The notes beneath the pieces were generated by a model. It did not search any database, was not told the origin of the DNA, and saw only the letters and a program-made list of their open reading frames with translations. 44,125 bases of DNA from Paracoccaceae bacterium. Lineage in GTDB: Bacteria > Pseudomonadota > Alphaproteobacteria > Rhodobacterales > Rhodobacteraceae. Positions 1 through 8,430 of this stretch are shown here, piece by piece. Each line of letters starts with the position of its first letter. Position 1 is the first letter of the stretch. The position numbers and the translations under genes were made by a program. Location: positions 1 to 44,125 of the forward strand of contig REER01000096.1 of the NCBI GenBank assembly GCA_007694945.1, written 5' to 3'.

Positions 1-41
1 GGGGGGGGGGGGGGGGGGGGCGGGCCCCCCCCCCCCCCCCC
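1..41. other. Homopolymer G/C block at the window edge, probable assembly artefact
   Basis: The window opens with 20 G, then C, GGG and 17 C in succession. Such paired homopolymers do not look like coding DNA or like a terminator, since there is no U-tract and no normal loop. Poly-G is a known no-signal artefact of two-colour sequencing, so this most likely marks a contig end, although a real G/C slippage tract cannot be excluded. Confidence 0.6.
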
Positions 42-54
42 GGCTCGGTCCTGA

Positions 55-1062
55 TCAGGCCTGGGCGCAGAGACTGTCCTCAGCAAGCTGCGCCAGAATA
101 TCGACCCCCTGCATCTTGAGGAAATGCAGCATGTCGATAAAAATCCAATTCTCGGCCAGTTTGTCGCCCTCGCGGCGGTAGATATCGACCACGCGCATAT
201 CGCCCGTGGTCCCCGGCGGCAGGCCCATGAAGCCGCCGAGTGACGTCAGGGTCAGATTGGGCCAGCCGAAGAAACCGCCATAATGCCCCTCGGCCAGCCG
301 CGCGATATGGCCATTGAAGCGCCGGTCGGTCAGTTTGGTGCGGAAGGGGCGCTGGTGCTGTTCGATATAGCGCGAGATGGTACAGGTGGCGCCGATCCCC
401 TCCGGGCCCCACCAGAGCATGTCATCCGACCATGTCGCGGCGAGCTCCTCCTCGGGGCCACGAAACAGGTGGTGGTGATTGATTCCGCCGATCATGCGTC
501 CGATCAGGTCAAGCGTTCGGTTGCCCTCATCTGCAGGCTGCGGGGTGAGCAGGCGCCCATCATGCGTGGCCGGTCCCGGCTGGACCAGATGCGCGCCGGT
601 CTGATCGGGCAGCGGGGTGTAGCCAGCCTGCCGCATCAGGTGCAGCAGGTCGCAGAAAAAGGCGGTCTCGGCGATCTGGCCCGCCGTGACGCGATGGAAC
701 TCGGCATAGCGCAGCATGGTGATGCGCCGCGTCGGGCGCAGGCCGAGGAAGGGCGCATCAAACAGGCCCATCAGATGGCCCATCGACACCACCCAGGCGG
801 AGGCGAAACCATCGATCTGGTTGCGCCCGGCAAAGAAGATGTCCTCGCGCCGCTGCACGCGGGTGAAGGCCTGCAAGAAAGGCTGCCAGAAGGCTTGCGC
901 GACGGCGGGGGCGCCGCGCTGTTCGTGCCAGGGATGCATGCCGCGCCAGTGCCAGTCGGCATGGGTGTGTGCGGCCAGCGCCGTGGCGACAGTTTCGGGT
1001 GTGGCCGCGGCAAGTGCGGCGTGATGGGCGCGGAGGAGGGTTTTTTCGATCTGGAAGGTCAT
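55..1062 (-). CDS. SnoaL-like (NTF2-fold) double-domain protein
   Basis: A 335-residue protein made of two SnoaL/NTF2-like halves (roughly residues 5-150 and 175-325), each rich in Trp/Phe with the pattern of a cone-shaped alpha+beta fold. SnoaL-like proteins act as small-molecule cyclases, isomerases, hydratases or binding proteins, and no specific reaction can be assigned here. The second half carries a WWGPEGIG segment and an ENWIFIDMLHFL segment that match YGPAGIG and [12 protein letters not shown] in the protein at 7393-8430, so the two are paralogues. It lies downstream of the leftward transporter genes, separated from them by an 85-bp gap holding an intergenic repeat. It is probably co-transcribed with the transporter. 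The start is the first ATG; no strong ribosome binding site is visible. Confidence 0.75.
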   Translation of the reverse strand: MTFQIEKTLLRAHHAALAAATPETVATALAAHTHADWHWRGMHPWHEQRGAPAVAQAFWQPFLQAFTRVQRREDIFFAGRNQIDGFASAWVVSMGHLMGLFDAPFLGLRPTRRITMLRYAEFHRVTAGQIAETAFFCDLLHLMRQAGYTPLPDQTGAHLVQPGPATHDGRLLTPQPADEGNRTLDLIGRMIGGINHHHLFRGPEEELAATWSDDMLWWGPEGIGATCTISRYIEQHQRPFRTKLTDRRFNGHIARLAEGHYGGFFGWPNLTLTSLGGFMGLPPGTTGDMRVVDIYRREGDKLAENWIFIDMLHFLKMQGVDILAQLAEDSLCAQA

Positions 1063-1099
1063 CTGGGCTTGGCTTTTGAATGAGAGCCGGGGTGCTCCG

Positions 1100-1137
1100 C
1101 CCCCCGAACTCCTCCAGGATATTTGAACAAGGATGAA
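1100..1137 (+). repeat. Intergenic repeat, copy 1 (CTCC..ATATTT..CAAGGATGAA type)
   Basis: A 38-bp segment beginning with a C-run, then CTCCAGGATATTT, GAACAAGGATGAA. It matches, in opposite orientation, the element at 12124-12160 (GGAGTATTTCTGGCAAGATGAA after a C-run) and more loosely the one at 32532-32553. Elements of this look recur between genes in Rhodobacteraceae genomes. It fills most of the gap between the permease gene and the SnoaL-like gene. Confidence 0.5.
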
Positions 1138-1147
1138 TGGGGAAGGC

Positions 1148-2026
1148 TTATCCCTTGACGGCCCCTGCCGTGAGGCCCGAGACGATCTGGCGCTGGAAGA
1201 ACAGGATCAGCACGAAGAGTGGCGCTGTGGCCGAGACCACGGCGGCGACGGCGAACATGACATTGCCCTCAACCTGCGTAGAGCCGAGGAAAGAGGCGAT
1301 TTTCGGGATCATGGTCTGGTTCTGCTGGCTGAGCAGCATGGCGGTCACTGCGAAGTCGTTATAGGCCAGCAGGAAGCTGAACAGACCCGTGGTGATAACA
1401 CCCGGCCACATCACTGGCACGATGACATGGCGGAAGGCCTGAAACCGGGTGCAGCCATCGACCATGGCAGATTCGTCGAGATCCTTGGGGATGTTCAGGA
1501 AGAAACTGTGCAGCATCCAGAGCGTGAAAGGCTGGTTGATCGCCACGAGCACAATGATTGCCGTGGGCAGGTGGCCCCAGACATTCCACTGGAAGAAAGG
1601 CAGCAGATAGCCCGATACCAGCGTGATATGAGGCATCGCGCGGAACACCAGTGCGATCATCAGCAGCCAGAAGGTGTAGCGAAAGCCCGAGCGCGCCAGC
1701 GCATAGCCGCCCAACGTACCAAAGGTTAGCGAGATCACCACCACGCTGAACACCACGATGAAGGTGTTCAGCGTCGTGCGCCAGAACTCTTCCTGCACCC
1801 AGGCGCCATGGTAGCCCTGCCCGGTGAAATTGCTGCCGGTCTGGGCAATGGTGAAGGTGCCACGCAGCGCATTGCGCCAGTCGGCGAGCGAAAAGAAATC
1901 CGCCTGCACCTTGAAGCTGCCCCAGAGCGTCCAGAGGAAGGGGAAGGAGGCGACGACGATCCAAAGGAGCACAAGGCCAGTGGAGACCGTGACCAGCAGT
2001 GGTGAGCGGCGTTGCGTGGCGGCCAT
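1148..2026 (-). CDS. ABC transporter permease, CUT1/MalG-UgpE type
   Basis: A 292-residue inner-membrane permease with about six transmembrane helices. The cytoplasmic EAA loop (ESAMVDGCTRFQAFRHVIVP, about residues 190-210) is the coupling helix region that docks on the ATPase. The family imports sugars, polyols and glycerol phosphates. Its start lies 1 bp after the stop of the upstream permease gene (2028-3056), so the two are co-translated and presumably form a heterodimer. The matching ATPase is encoded divergently at 4561. No substrate can be read from the permease itself. Confidence 0.9.
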   Translation of the reverse strand: MAATQRRSPLLVTVSTGLVLLWIVVASFPFLWTLWGSFKVQADFFSLADWRNALRGTFTIAQTGSNFTGQGYHGAWVQEEFWRTTLNTFIVVFSVVVISLTFGTLGGYALARSGFRYTFWLLMIALVFRAMPHITLVSGYLLPFFQWNVWGHLPTAIIVLVAINQPFTLWMLHSFFLNIPKDLDESAMVDGCTRFQAFRHVIVPVMWPGVITTGLFSFLLAYNDFAVTAMLLSQQNQTMIPKIASFLGSTQVEGNVMFAVAAVVSATAPLFVLILFFQRQIVSGLTAGAVKG

Positions 2027-2027
2027 G

Positions 2028-3056
2028 TCAGTGCCTCTTGCGGTTGAAGTCGCGCCAGGTTCGGATCAACACCGGCGTGAGCAGGACGACGACGCCGAAG
2101 ATCGTCAGCATGGAGGTGGTCGCGGCGGCGCCGAACTGGGCGGCATCACCGCGGAGGTAGTTGAAGATATTGTAGCTCAGCGAAGTCGCGCTGGCCTGCG
2201 CCTGGAAGCCCACGATCGGCTCGAAGACGCGGAAATTGTCCATAAGCTGCATCAGCGTGATGAAGATCGCCAGCGGCATCAGATGCGGGATCACGACATA
2301 GCGGACGCGTTGCCAGCGGTTGGCGCCGTCGATCATCGCGGCCTCCAGCGGTTCCTCGGGCACAGTCTGCAACCCGGCGTAGAAAACGATGAAGGCGAAG
2401 GGCGCGGAGGACCAGACGCCATAGACGATCAGCATGATCCAGGTCAGCGTCGGCGAGGCCCGAAGTGAGAGCTCGGGGTCATTGGCTATGGTCTGCAGGA
2501 AGGACCCGAGCACCCCGCGACTGTCCACCATCCAGTAGAGCACCAGCGAGCCGATCAGCGGTGTGACGATCATCGGCAGCAGCGACACGAAGATCGTCGG
2601 CCCCCGGAAGATGCGCGGCAGCGAATTGACGCCAAGCGCGATGGCGAGCCCGAGGATGAGCACCAGTGGCGTGACGACGAAGGTGAAGGTCAGCGTGAAG
2701 GCCATCGCCCGCCAGAAGGGCAGGGTCATCGCGCGGCGGGTGAAGTCGGCGAAGCTGTCGGATCGCTCCCACATGCTGCGGATTTCTTCGGTGGCAAGGT
2801 GATTCCGGTCGGTGTAATTGCTGAAGCCCGCAAAGCGCCCCAGGGGTTGCGCCTCGCGCAATTCGCGCGTGGCCTCGCGGTCCACGATCGTTTCTTCCTC
2901 GCAGCCGAAGGGGCCGCAATTCTCGACCGTGCGCAACACCTGCTCATGTTCGACATGCAGCGACTGGATGAACACCGACACCACCGGCAGCGCGATGAAC
3001 AGGATCATCGCCAGTGCCGAGGGGAAGATGAACCAGAAGAACGTGCGGTGTTTCAT
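2028..3056 (-). CDS. ABC transporter permease, CUT1/MalF-UgpA type
   Basis: A 342-residue inner-membrane permease. An N-terminal helix (about residues 8-30) is followed by a long non-membrane stretch of about 75 residues with a Cys pair (NCGPFGC), probably periplasmic as in MalF-like proteins, then about five more helices. The EAA loop (PLEAAMIDGANRWQRVRYVV, about residues 235-255) is intact. It is the partner of the permease at 1148-2026 and lies 52 bp downstream of the solute-binding protein gene. The large periplasmic loop suggests contact with the binding protein. Confidence 0.9.
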   Translation of the reverse strand: MKHRTFFWFIFPSALAMILFIALPVVSVFIQSLHVEHEQVLRTVENCGPFGCEEETIVDREATRELREAQPLGRFAGFSNYTDRNHLATEEIRSMWERSDSFADFTRRAMTLPFWRAMAFTLTFTFVVTPLVLILGLAIALGVNSLPRIFRGPTIFVSLLPMIVTPLIGSLVLYWMVDSRGVLGSFLQTIANDPELSLRASPTLTWIMLIVYGVWSSAPFAFIVFYAGLQTVPEEPLEAAMIDGANRWQRVRYVVIPHLMPLAIFITLMQLMDNFRVFEPIVGFQAQASATSLSYNIFNYLRGDAAQFGAAATTSMLTIFGVVVLLTPVLIRTWRDFNRKRH

Positions 3057-3108
3057 GGTGCCTGCCCTGCAAGAAACCTGGCGGCCCGTTGGGCCGCCAG
3101 GTCGGGTC

Positions 3109-4350
3109 TCAGTTCAAGAAGCCCTGTGAACGGGCAGCCGTGGTGTAAGCGGCCTCGATGGTTTCCAGCGTCTCTTCGGCGCTGGCCGAACCCTGCAGGA
3201 AGGGCGCAAGGTTGTCGCCCAGCGCCGTGTGCATCAGACCCATGTAGGGGGTCATCGGATAGGGCGCGGCGCCGCCCTCGGCACTGGCGATCACCCCGGC
3301 CGAAGCGGGCGTCGGCGCGTAGCCCTCGCCCAGCCAGACGGCCAGCGCCGAATTTTCGGCCATGCGCTCGGGCGTGATGCCGTTCAGCATGGCCTGGAAG
3401 CTGGCGGCGGCATCTTCATCCGAGGTATTCGCGGCGATGGTGAACCCGTCCCACCACAGCGTCGTTGCCGGACGCCCGTCCGCGCTGGCGCTGGGCGCCG
3501 CGGCCAGAACCGTCGACTCGACGATCTCGTCGGTGGTGTTGTCCCCCGATAGGATTCCCGCCCCGCGCGAGCCCCAATGCAGCATCAGCGCCACCTCGCC
3601 CGCTTCCCACAGCGACTGGACCGAGTTCGAGTCGAAGGTCAGGAAATCCGGGTCGGAGAAGCTGGTCAGCGCCTGCAGCGCCTCGAGCGCGGCCATCCCC
3701 TCGGGGCTGTTGACCGCCGGTTCCGCCGAGCCCGGCTCGAAGAAGCGCCCGCCATGGCCGAGATGCAGGTTGACGAACTCCTGCGCGAGGTTCCACCCCG
3801 CGCCCGAGACCATGGCCACGGGGTGGCGCATCAACTCCTGCGCGCGGATCGCCTCGGCAGCGGCCAGCACATCCTCGATGGTCTCGGGCGCATTAACCCC
3901 GGCGGCCTCGAGAATATCGGCCCGGTAGAACAGATGCTGTGCATTGGCCATGAAGGCCACGGCCATGATATTGCCCTCGATCCGAACAAGCTGCGTCGGC
4001 TGCAGCCAGTCGCCATATTGCTCGACCAGATCATCCAGCGGGCGGATCAGCCCGGCATTCAACAGCGGCACGATCGAGCCATTGGCGACCACCGCCACCG
4101 AGTGTTGCGACGGGTTCGCGGTCAGCGCTGCCACCTGCAGGTCACGGTGATCCGAGGTCAGGTTGGCACTGACGCTTACGTTGTCGGTGGCGCAGGCGCG
4201 CGCGCCGTCGATCACGGCCTGCAGGGCCGGAAAGTCATTGCCGAGGATCGAGACATTGCCCGTCTCGATCCCGCAATCGGCCTGCGCTGCGCTGGTAAGC
4301 CCTAAGGCCAGCACTGAAGCGCTGGCAGCAAGGCGGAAATATTGTGTCAT
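3109..4350 (-). CDS. Extracellular solute-binding protein, family 1 (CUT1 transporter)
   Basis: A 413-residue periplasmic binding protein. The start at 4350 is chosen because MTQYFRLAASASVLALG gives a clean Sec signal peptide with an AQA cleavage site before DCGIETG, and a GGGAG ribosome binding site lies 8 bases upstream; an ATG 57 bases further upstream would spoil the signal. The body has the usual family-1 features, including a SLWEAGEVALMLHWGSRG segment and Trp/Tyr-rich ligand-site stretches typical of carbohydrate or polyol binding. It is the first gene of the leftward transport unit. The operator at 4403-4416 lies directly over its probable promoter, so expression is likely repressed without substrate. 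Confidence 0.9.
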   Translation of the reverse strand: MTQYFRLAASASVLALGLTSAAQADCGIETGNVSILGNDFPALQAVIDGARACATDNVSVSANLTSDHRDLQVAALTANPSQHSVAVVANGSIVPLLNAGLIRPLDDLVEQYGDWLQPTQLVRIEGNIMAVAFMANAQHLFYRADILEAAGVNAPETIEDVLAAAEAIRAQELMRHPVAMVSGAGWNLAQEFVNLHLGHGGRFFEPGSAEPAVNSPEGMAALEALQALTSFSDPDFLTFDSNSVQSLWEAGEVALMLHWGSRGAGILSGDNTTDEIVESTVLAAAPSASADGRPATTLWWDGFTIAANTSDEDAAASFQAMLNGITPERMAENSALAVWLGEGYAPTPASAGVIASAEGGAAPYPMTPYMGLMHTALGDNLAPFLQGSASAEETLETIEAAYTTAARSQGFLN

Positions 4351-4402
4351 GCTGGCGTCTCCCTGATTGTGGCAATGCGCCGCCGCGAATCGCCTTACGG
4401 TT

Positions 4403-4416
4403 TGCATACGATTGCA
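4403..4416. promoter_or_regulatory. Putative LacI-family operator O1
   Basis: TGCATACGATTGCA, an imperfect dyad centred on CG with TGCA ends, typical of LacI/GalR sites. It differs at one base from the site at 4525-4538. A TTTAAT -10-like hexamer for the leftward transcript lies at 4421-4416, so the operator covers the expected leftward start point. Confidence 0.65.
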
Positions 4417-4478
4417 TTAAAGCACAGTTTTTCTCGCTCAGAAGAAATAACTCCAACCAGATGCATTTTTTGTATCCT

Positions 4479-4508
4479 TTGCAAATATGTTATTGCCAGA
4501 ATGATAAT
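4479..4508 (+). promoter_or_regulatory. Putative sigma70 promoter of the rightward catabolic operon
   Basis: TTGCAA at 4479-4484, an 18-bp spacer and GATAAT at 4503-4508 give a plausible -35/-10 pair in an unusually AT-rich stretch. The predicted start near 4515 lies just ahead of the operator at 4525-4538 and 45 bp ahead of the ATPase start codon. Confidence 0.5.
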
Positions 4509-4524
4509 TTCCTGACAGCTTTTG

Positions 4525-4538
4525 TGCATACGTTTGCA
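4525..4538. promoter_or_regulatory. Putative LacI-family operator O2
   Basis: TGCATACGTTTGCA, a nearly perfect inverted repeat centred on CG (half-sites TGCATACG and TGCAAACG). It sits about 10-25 bases downstream of the predicted rightward start site, a classical position for a LacI-type roadblock. It matches the site at 4403-4416 in 13 of 14 bases. Confidence 0.7.
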
Positions 4539-4560
4539 AATCAGCTCTCGGGGGACGCGA

Positions 4561-5610
4561 ATGGGCCAGATAGAATTGCGCAACCTGTCCAAACGCTGGG
4601 GCACATTCGTCGGGGTTCATGCCTTTGACCTGACCATCGCCGACAAGGAGTTCATCGTGCTGCTGGGGCCATCGGGCTGCGGCAAGACCACCACGATGCG
4701 CATGATCGCCGGGCTCGAGGACATCACCGAGGGCGATGTGCTGATCGATGGCAAGCGGGTGAACACGCTCGAGCCCAAGGACCGCGACATCGCCATGGTG
4801 TTCCAGTCCTACGCGCTCTATCCGAACATGAACGTCTATGACAACATCCGTTTCCCGCTGAAGGTGCGCGGGGTGCCGCAATCCGAACATGACGCCAAGG
4901 TGCGGCGCGCAGCTGATATGGTCGAGTTGGGTCCGTTCCTGCATCGCCGCCCGGGTGAATTGTCTGGCGGCCAGCGCCAGCGCGTAGCCCTCGCCCGCGC
5001 CGTGGTGCGCGAGCCGAACCTCTTCCTGATGGATGAGCCGCTGTCCAATCTCGACGCGAAGCTCCGCGTCTCGACCCGCGCGCAGATCAAGAATCTCAGC
5101 CACCAGCTTGGTGTGACCACGATCTATGTCACCCATGACCAGATCGAGGCGATGACGCTCGCCGACCGCGTGGTGGTCATGAAAGCGGGCATCGTACAGC
5201 AAGTCGGCACCCCGACCGAGATCTATGACCGCCCCGCCAACACATTTGTTGCCGGTTTCATCGGCACCCCGGCCATGAACCTGATGGAGGGTGAGGTTTC
5301 GGGCGGTGTCTTCGCGGGAGAGAATGTCCATGTCGAAGGCGTCTCTGCGCCTGATGGCCCGGTGATCCTTGGATTTCGGGCCGAAGACGCGCTTATGGTG
5401 CCAGGCGACGGTCAAATCTCGGCGCCGGTCTACTCGCTGGAGCTTCTGGGCGACGCCACCATGGCGACCGTGCGCGCAGGCAATGCCATTGTCTCGATCA
5501 AATGCCCCAAGGAGTTTCGCACCGAGATAGGCGCGCCGTTTCAGGCCCAGATCCCGGCGGAGGCCGTGCATCTGTTCGATCTTGACTCGGGCGCAAGGAT
5601 CGACGGGTAG
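4561..5610 (+). CDS. ABC transporter ATPase, MalK/UgpC type
   Basis: A 349-residue cytoplasmic ATPase that powers the transporter encoded at 1148-4350. Walker A is GPSGCGKTT (residues 36-44), followed by a Q-loop, the signature SGGQRQR, Walker B LFLMDEP, a D-loop and the H-loop VTHDQ. A C-terminal regulatory region of about 110 residues with an OB/TOBE-like pattern (GFRAEDA) follows, as in MalK. The start is the ATG at 4561 with GGGGGA upstream; an earlier in-frame start would put the operator inside the gene. It is the first gene of the rightward operon, 4 bp ahead of the next gene, so transporter parts are split across two divergent units under the same operators. Confidence 0.92.
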   Translation: MGQIELRNLSKRWGTFVGVHAFDLTIADKEFIVLLGPSGCGKTTTMRMIAGLEDITEGDVLIDGKRVNTLEPKDRDIAMVFQSYALYPNMNVYDNIRFPLKVRGVPQSEHDAKVRRAADMVELGPFLHRRPGELSGGQRQRVALARAVVREPNLFLMDEPLSNLDAKLRVSTRAQIKNLSHQLGVTTIYVTHDQIEAMTLADRVVVMKAGIVQQVGTPTEIYDRPANTFVAGFIGTPAMNLMEGEVSGGVFAGENVHVEGVSAPDGPVILGFRAEDALMVPGDGQISAPVYSLELLGDATMATVRAGNAIVSIKCPKEFRTEIGAPFQAQIPAEAVHLFDLDSGARIDG

Positions 5611-5614
5611 ACCC

Positions 5615-6082
5615 ATGGACCAGACTGCCCGGACCCTGGCCGTGATCACGGCGATGCAATCTGCGCTGGCAGAGGGGTCGGACGATATGGGGGTGCATTT
5701 CCACGAGGATTTCCTCTGGCGCGGCAATCGCGGCTGCGGCACCAAACGCGGGCTGGATGCCTTCCGCAATGTCTGGCAACTGCCCCTGCGCGCGGCCTTT
5801 ACCGAGCGTAGCTACCATACCGAACAGATGATCGCGCAGGGCGACTGGGCCGCGGGTTTCGGGCATATCGAGGCTACGCATTCCGGCCCCTTTATGGGGA
5901 TCGCACGCACCGGGGCGCGCGTGCGAATTCCTTACATGGATTTCTGGCGCGTCGCCGAGGGGCGGATTGCCGATAATCCCGTCTTTGTCAATTTCGCCGC
6001 TGTGCTGCATCAACTTGGACGCAATGTGTTCGCTGGTGAGGGCTGGGAGGCCCTTGATACGCCCGATCAGGAGGAAGCTTGA
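5615..6082 (+). CDS. SnoaL-like (NTF2-fold) single-domain protein
   Basis: A 155-residue single SnoaL-like domain. It shares the pattern of its larger neighbours: an early FLWRGNRGCG segment, a central GDWAAGFGHIEATHSGPFMGI segment, and a PYMDFWRVAEGRIADN segment like those of polyketide-cyclase-like proteins. The start is the ATG at 5615, 4 bp after the ATPase stop; a TTG 33 bases upstream would overlap the ATPase gene. The stop is 3 bp before the next start. The reaction is unknown. Its position between the ATPase and the dehydrogenase says it belongs to the same pathway. Confidence 0.75.
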   Translation: MDQTARTLAVITAMQSALAEGSDDMGVHFHEDFLWRGNRGCGTKRGLDAFRNVWQLPLRAAFTERSYHTEQMIAQGDWAAGFGHIEATHSGPFMGIARTGARVRIPYMDFWRVAEGRIADNPVFVNFAAVLHQLGRNVFAGEGWEALDTPDQEEA

Positions 6083-6085
6083 GCC

Positions 6086-7396
6086 ATGACCATCAGCCAT
6101 CTGAAGACCGCCAAGCCCGAGGCCGAACGTGCTGAAGACGACGCGAGGGTGCGCGCCACGGTCGAGGCGACGCTGGCCGATATCGAGGGGCGTGGCGATG
6201 CGGCCGTGGCCGAGCTCAGCGCCAAATTCGATGGCGTTTCGCGGCCCAGCTTCCGATTGACGCAATCGGAGATCGAAGCCGCCATGGCCAAGGTCTCGGC
6301 GCGCAACATGGAGGATATCCGCTTCGCCCAGACCCAGATCCGCCGCTTCGCCGAGGCGCAGCGCGCGTCGATGACCGATATCGAAATCGAAACCCTGCCC
6401 GGCGTGATCCTCGGCCACAAGAATATCCCCGTGCAATCGGTGGGTTGCTATGTGCCGGGCGGCAAGTTCCCCATGGTCGCCTCGGCGCATATGTCGGTGC
6501 TGACCGCGACGGTCGCAGGCGTCCCGCGCATCGTGGCCTCGGCCCCGCCGCACAAGGGCGAGCCGCACCCCGCCATTGTGGCCGCCATGCATCTGGGCGG
6601 CGCGCATGAAATCTACGTCCTTGGCGGCATTCAGGCCGTGGGCGCCATGGCCATCGGCACCGAGACCATCGAGCCCGTGCACATGCTCGTCGGCCCCGGC
6701 AACGCCTTCGTCGCCGAGGCCAAGCGCCAGCTTTACGGCCGCGTTGGTATCGACCTCTTCGCGGGACCGACCGAGACCATGGTCATCGCCGATGACACAG
6801 TCGATGCCGAACTCTGCGCGACCGACCTTCTTGGACAGGCCGAACACGGCTACAACTCGCCCGCCGCGCTGATCACCAATTCGCGCAGGCTGGCCGAGGA
6901 CACGATCGCCGAGGTGGACCGCCTTCTGGCGATCCTTCCCACCGCCGAGACAGCGGCGACAAGCTGGCACGACTATGGCGAGGTGATCCTCTGCGACACG
7001 CATGAGGAAATGCTGCAGGTGGCGAATGACATGTCATATGAGCATGTGCAGGTCATGACCGACCGCGATGACTGGTATCTGCAAGAGATGCACAGCTACG
7101 GCGCGCTCTTCCTCGGCCCGCGCACCAATGTCGCCAACGGCGACAAGGTGATCGGCACCAACCACACCCTGCCCACCAAGAAGGCCGGGCGTTATACGGG
7201 CGGTCTGTGGGTCGGCAAGTTCCTGAAAACCCACTCATACCAGCGCATCACGTCGGATGAAGCCGCCACACAGATCGGGGAATACGGCTCGCGCCTGTGT
7301 ATACTCGAGGGCTTCGTTGGCCATGCCGAGCAATGCAACATCCGCGTGCGCCGTTATGGCGGCAGGAATGTGCCTTACGGGGTCGCCGCGGAATGA
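6086..7396 (+). CDS. Histidinol dehydrogenase-family zinc alcohol dehydrogenase (HpsN-like)
   Basis: A 436-residue HisD-family enzyme, expected to use Zn and NAD to oxidise a primary alcohol to a carboxylate in two steps. By alignment to E. coli HisD the metal ligands are present as Q251, H254, D353 and H413 (motifs GQAEHG, GDKVIG, GHAEQ), and the catalytic Glu-His pair is E319-H320. It lacks his-operon neighbours and has [13 protein letters not shown] and HGYNSPAAL segments that resemble sulfopropanediol 3-dehydrogenase HpsN more than biosynthetic HisD. Its C-terminal tail ([11 protein letters not shown]) differs from my memory of both. I infer a catabolic dehydrogenase acting on a diol-type substrate. 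DHPS is possible, but no sulfite-releasing lyase lies nearby. Confidence 0.85.
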   Translation: MTISHLKTAKPEAERAEDDARVRATVEATLADIEGRGDAAVAELSAKFDGVSRPSFRLTQSEIEAAMAKVSARNMEDIRFAQTQIRRFAEAQRASMTDIEIETLPGVILGHKNIPVQSVGCYVPGGKFPMVASAHMSVLTATVAGVPRIVASAPPHKGEPHPAIVAAMHLGGAHEIYVLGGIQAVGAMAIGTETIEPVHMLVGPGNAFVAEAKRQLYGRVGIDLFAGPTETMVIADDTVDAELCATDLLGQAEHGYNSPAALITNSRRLAEDTIAEVDRLLAILPTAETAATSWHDYGEVILCDTHEEMLQVANDMSYEHVQVMTDRDDWYLQEMHSYGALFLGPRTNVANGDKVIGTNHTLPTKKAGRYTGGLWVGKFLKTHSYQRITSDEAATQIGEYGSRLCILEGFVGHAEQCNIRVRRYGGRNVPYGVAAE

Positions 7397-8430
7397 CCTC
7401 CTCGGAGATGAAGACAGCGCTGGCACCTTTCCAAAAGGCCGCTGCGACCGCGACACCGGACGCTCTGCGCAGGGTACTGGCGCAGGTCATGGCGGCAGAT
7501 GCGGACCTGAAGATCTGCGCGCCCTTTGGCACGCTTAAGGGACCACAGGCGCTATACCATAGATGCTTCGCCCCGCTTCTGGCCGCGATGCCAGATCTGG
7601 AGCGGCGCGACATGATCGTGCTCGCGGGCACCACGCCAGAGGGTCAGCATTGGGTCGGCTGCATGGGCAATTACGTGGGCACGTTCTGCGCGCCTTTCCT
7701 TGATATTCCGCCAACCGGATTGCTGACACATATGCGCTATCACGAGTTCTTTCGCCTGGACTCTGGCTGCGTGGTCGAGATGCAGGCGATCTGGGACATC
7801 CCGGAACTGATGATGCAGGCTGGTGCATGGCCCATGGCGCCGCAGCTTGGGGTCTTCATGGCGACCCCAGCGCCGATGACGCAGGATGGGCTGCGCGCCA
7901 CGGGTGACGGTCACGCCGCGACGGATCATGTGCTGGCCATGCTGACGGATCTGTGCCGCCACCCGGCCGAGCCTGATCCTGCCGTGATGAAGCTGCCCGC
8001 GTATTGGCACCCAAGGTTCAACTGGTATGGCCCGGCGGGTATCGGCACAGCGCGCGGCATTTCGGGGTTTCGCCACTGGCACCAGATCCCGTTCCTGCGC
8101 GCCATGCCCGATCGCGGGCTCGATAGCGGCGGGCTGCACAGCCATTGGGTGGCCGAGGGCAACTATACTTGCGAAACCGGCTGGCCCAACATGCGCCTGA
8201 CCATCACGAATGACGGCTGGCTGGGCATCGCGCCCGCAGGCCAGCAGATCACACTGCGCAGTCTCGATTTCTGGCGGCTGGAAGAGGGGTTGATCCGCGA
8301 AAACTGGGTGCTGGTCGATCTGCTGGACATGTGGGCGCAAATCGGTGTCGATGTTCCGGGGCGGATGCGCGAGTTCAACAAGCGGCGCAGTCTGGCCCCG
8401 ATCCAAATGGACCAAGGATTGACCGCATGA
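7393..8430 (+). CDS. SnoaL-like (NTF2-fold) double-domain protein
   Basis: A 345-residue protein with two SnoaL-like halves (about residues 10-150 and 185-325). It is paralogous to the protein at 55-1062 and has a similar length. Shared landmarks include [12 protein letters not shown] in the first half, and [13 protein letters not shown] and [13 protein letters not shown] in the second. The ATG at 7393 overlaps the dehydrogenase stop as ATGA, giving translational coupling; a longer in-frame reading from 7297 would lie inside the dehydrogenase gene. Function is unknown. A partner role in isomerising, cyclising or hydrating the dehydrogenase product is an inference only. Confidence 0.75.
   Translation: MTSSEMKTALAPFQKAAATATPDALRRVLAQVMAADADLKICAPFGTLKGPQALYHRCFAPLLAAMPDLERRDMIVLAGTTPEGQHWVGCMGNYVGTFCAPFLDIPPTGLLTHMRYHEFFRLDSGCVVEMQAIWDIPELMMQAGAWPMAPQLGVFMATPAPMTQDGLRATGDGHAATDHVLAMLTDLCRHPAEPDPAVMKLPAYWHPRFNWYGPAGIGTARGISGFRHWHQIPFLRAMPDRGLDSGGLHSHWVAEGNYTCETGWPNMRLTITNDGWLGIAPAGQQITLRSLDFWRLEEGLIRENWVLVDLLDMWAQIGVDVPGRMREFNKRRSLAPIQMDQGLTA

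Noticed and set aside
4438-5769. Long open frame on the minus strand opposite the ABC ATPase
   Set aside because: It mirrors a gene with all ATPase motifs on the plus strand, has no ribosome binding site or recognisable domain, and arises from GC-rich codon use.
5498-7003. Open frame of about 500 codons opposite the SnoaL-like and HisD-like genes
   Set aside because: Shadow of the plus-strand genes; composition (His, Gly, Arg rich) is typical of antisense frames in GC-rich DNA.
6086-7396. Biosynthetic histidinol dehydrogenase (hisD)
   Set aside because: No his genes nearby, catabolic operon context, and sequence features closer to HpsN-like members.
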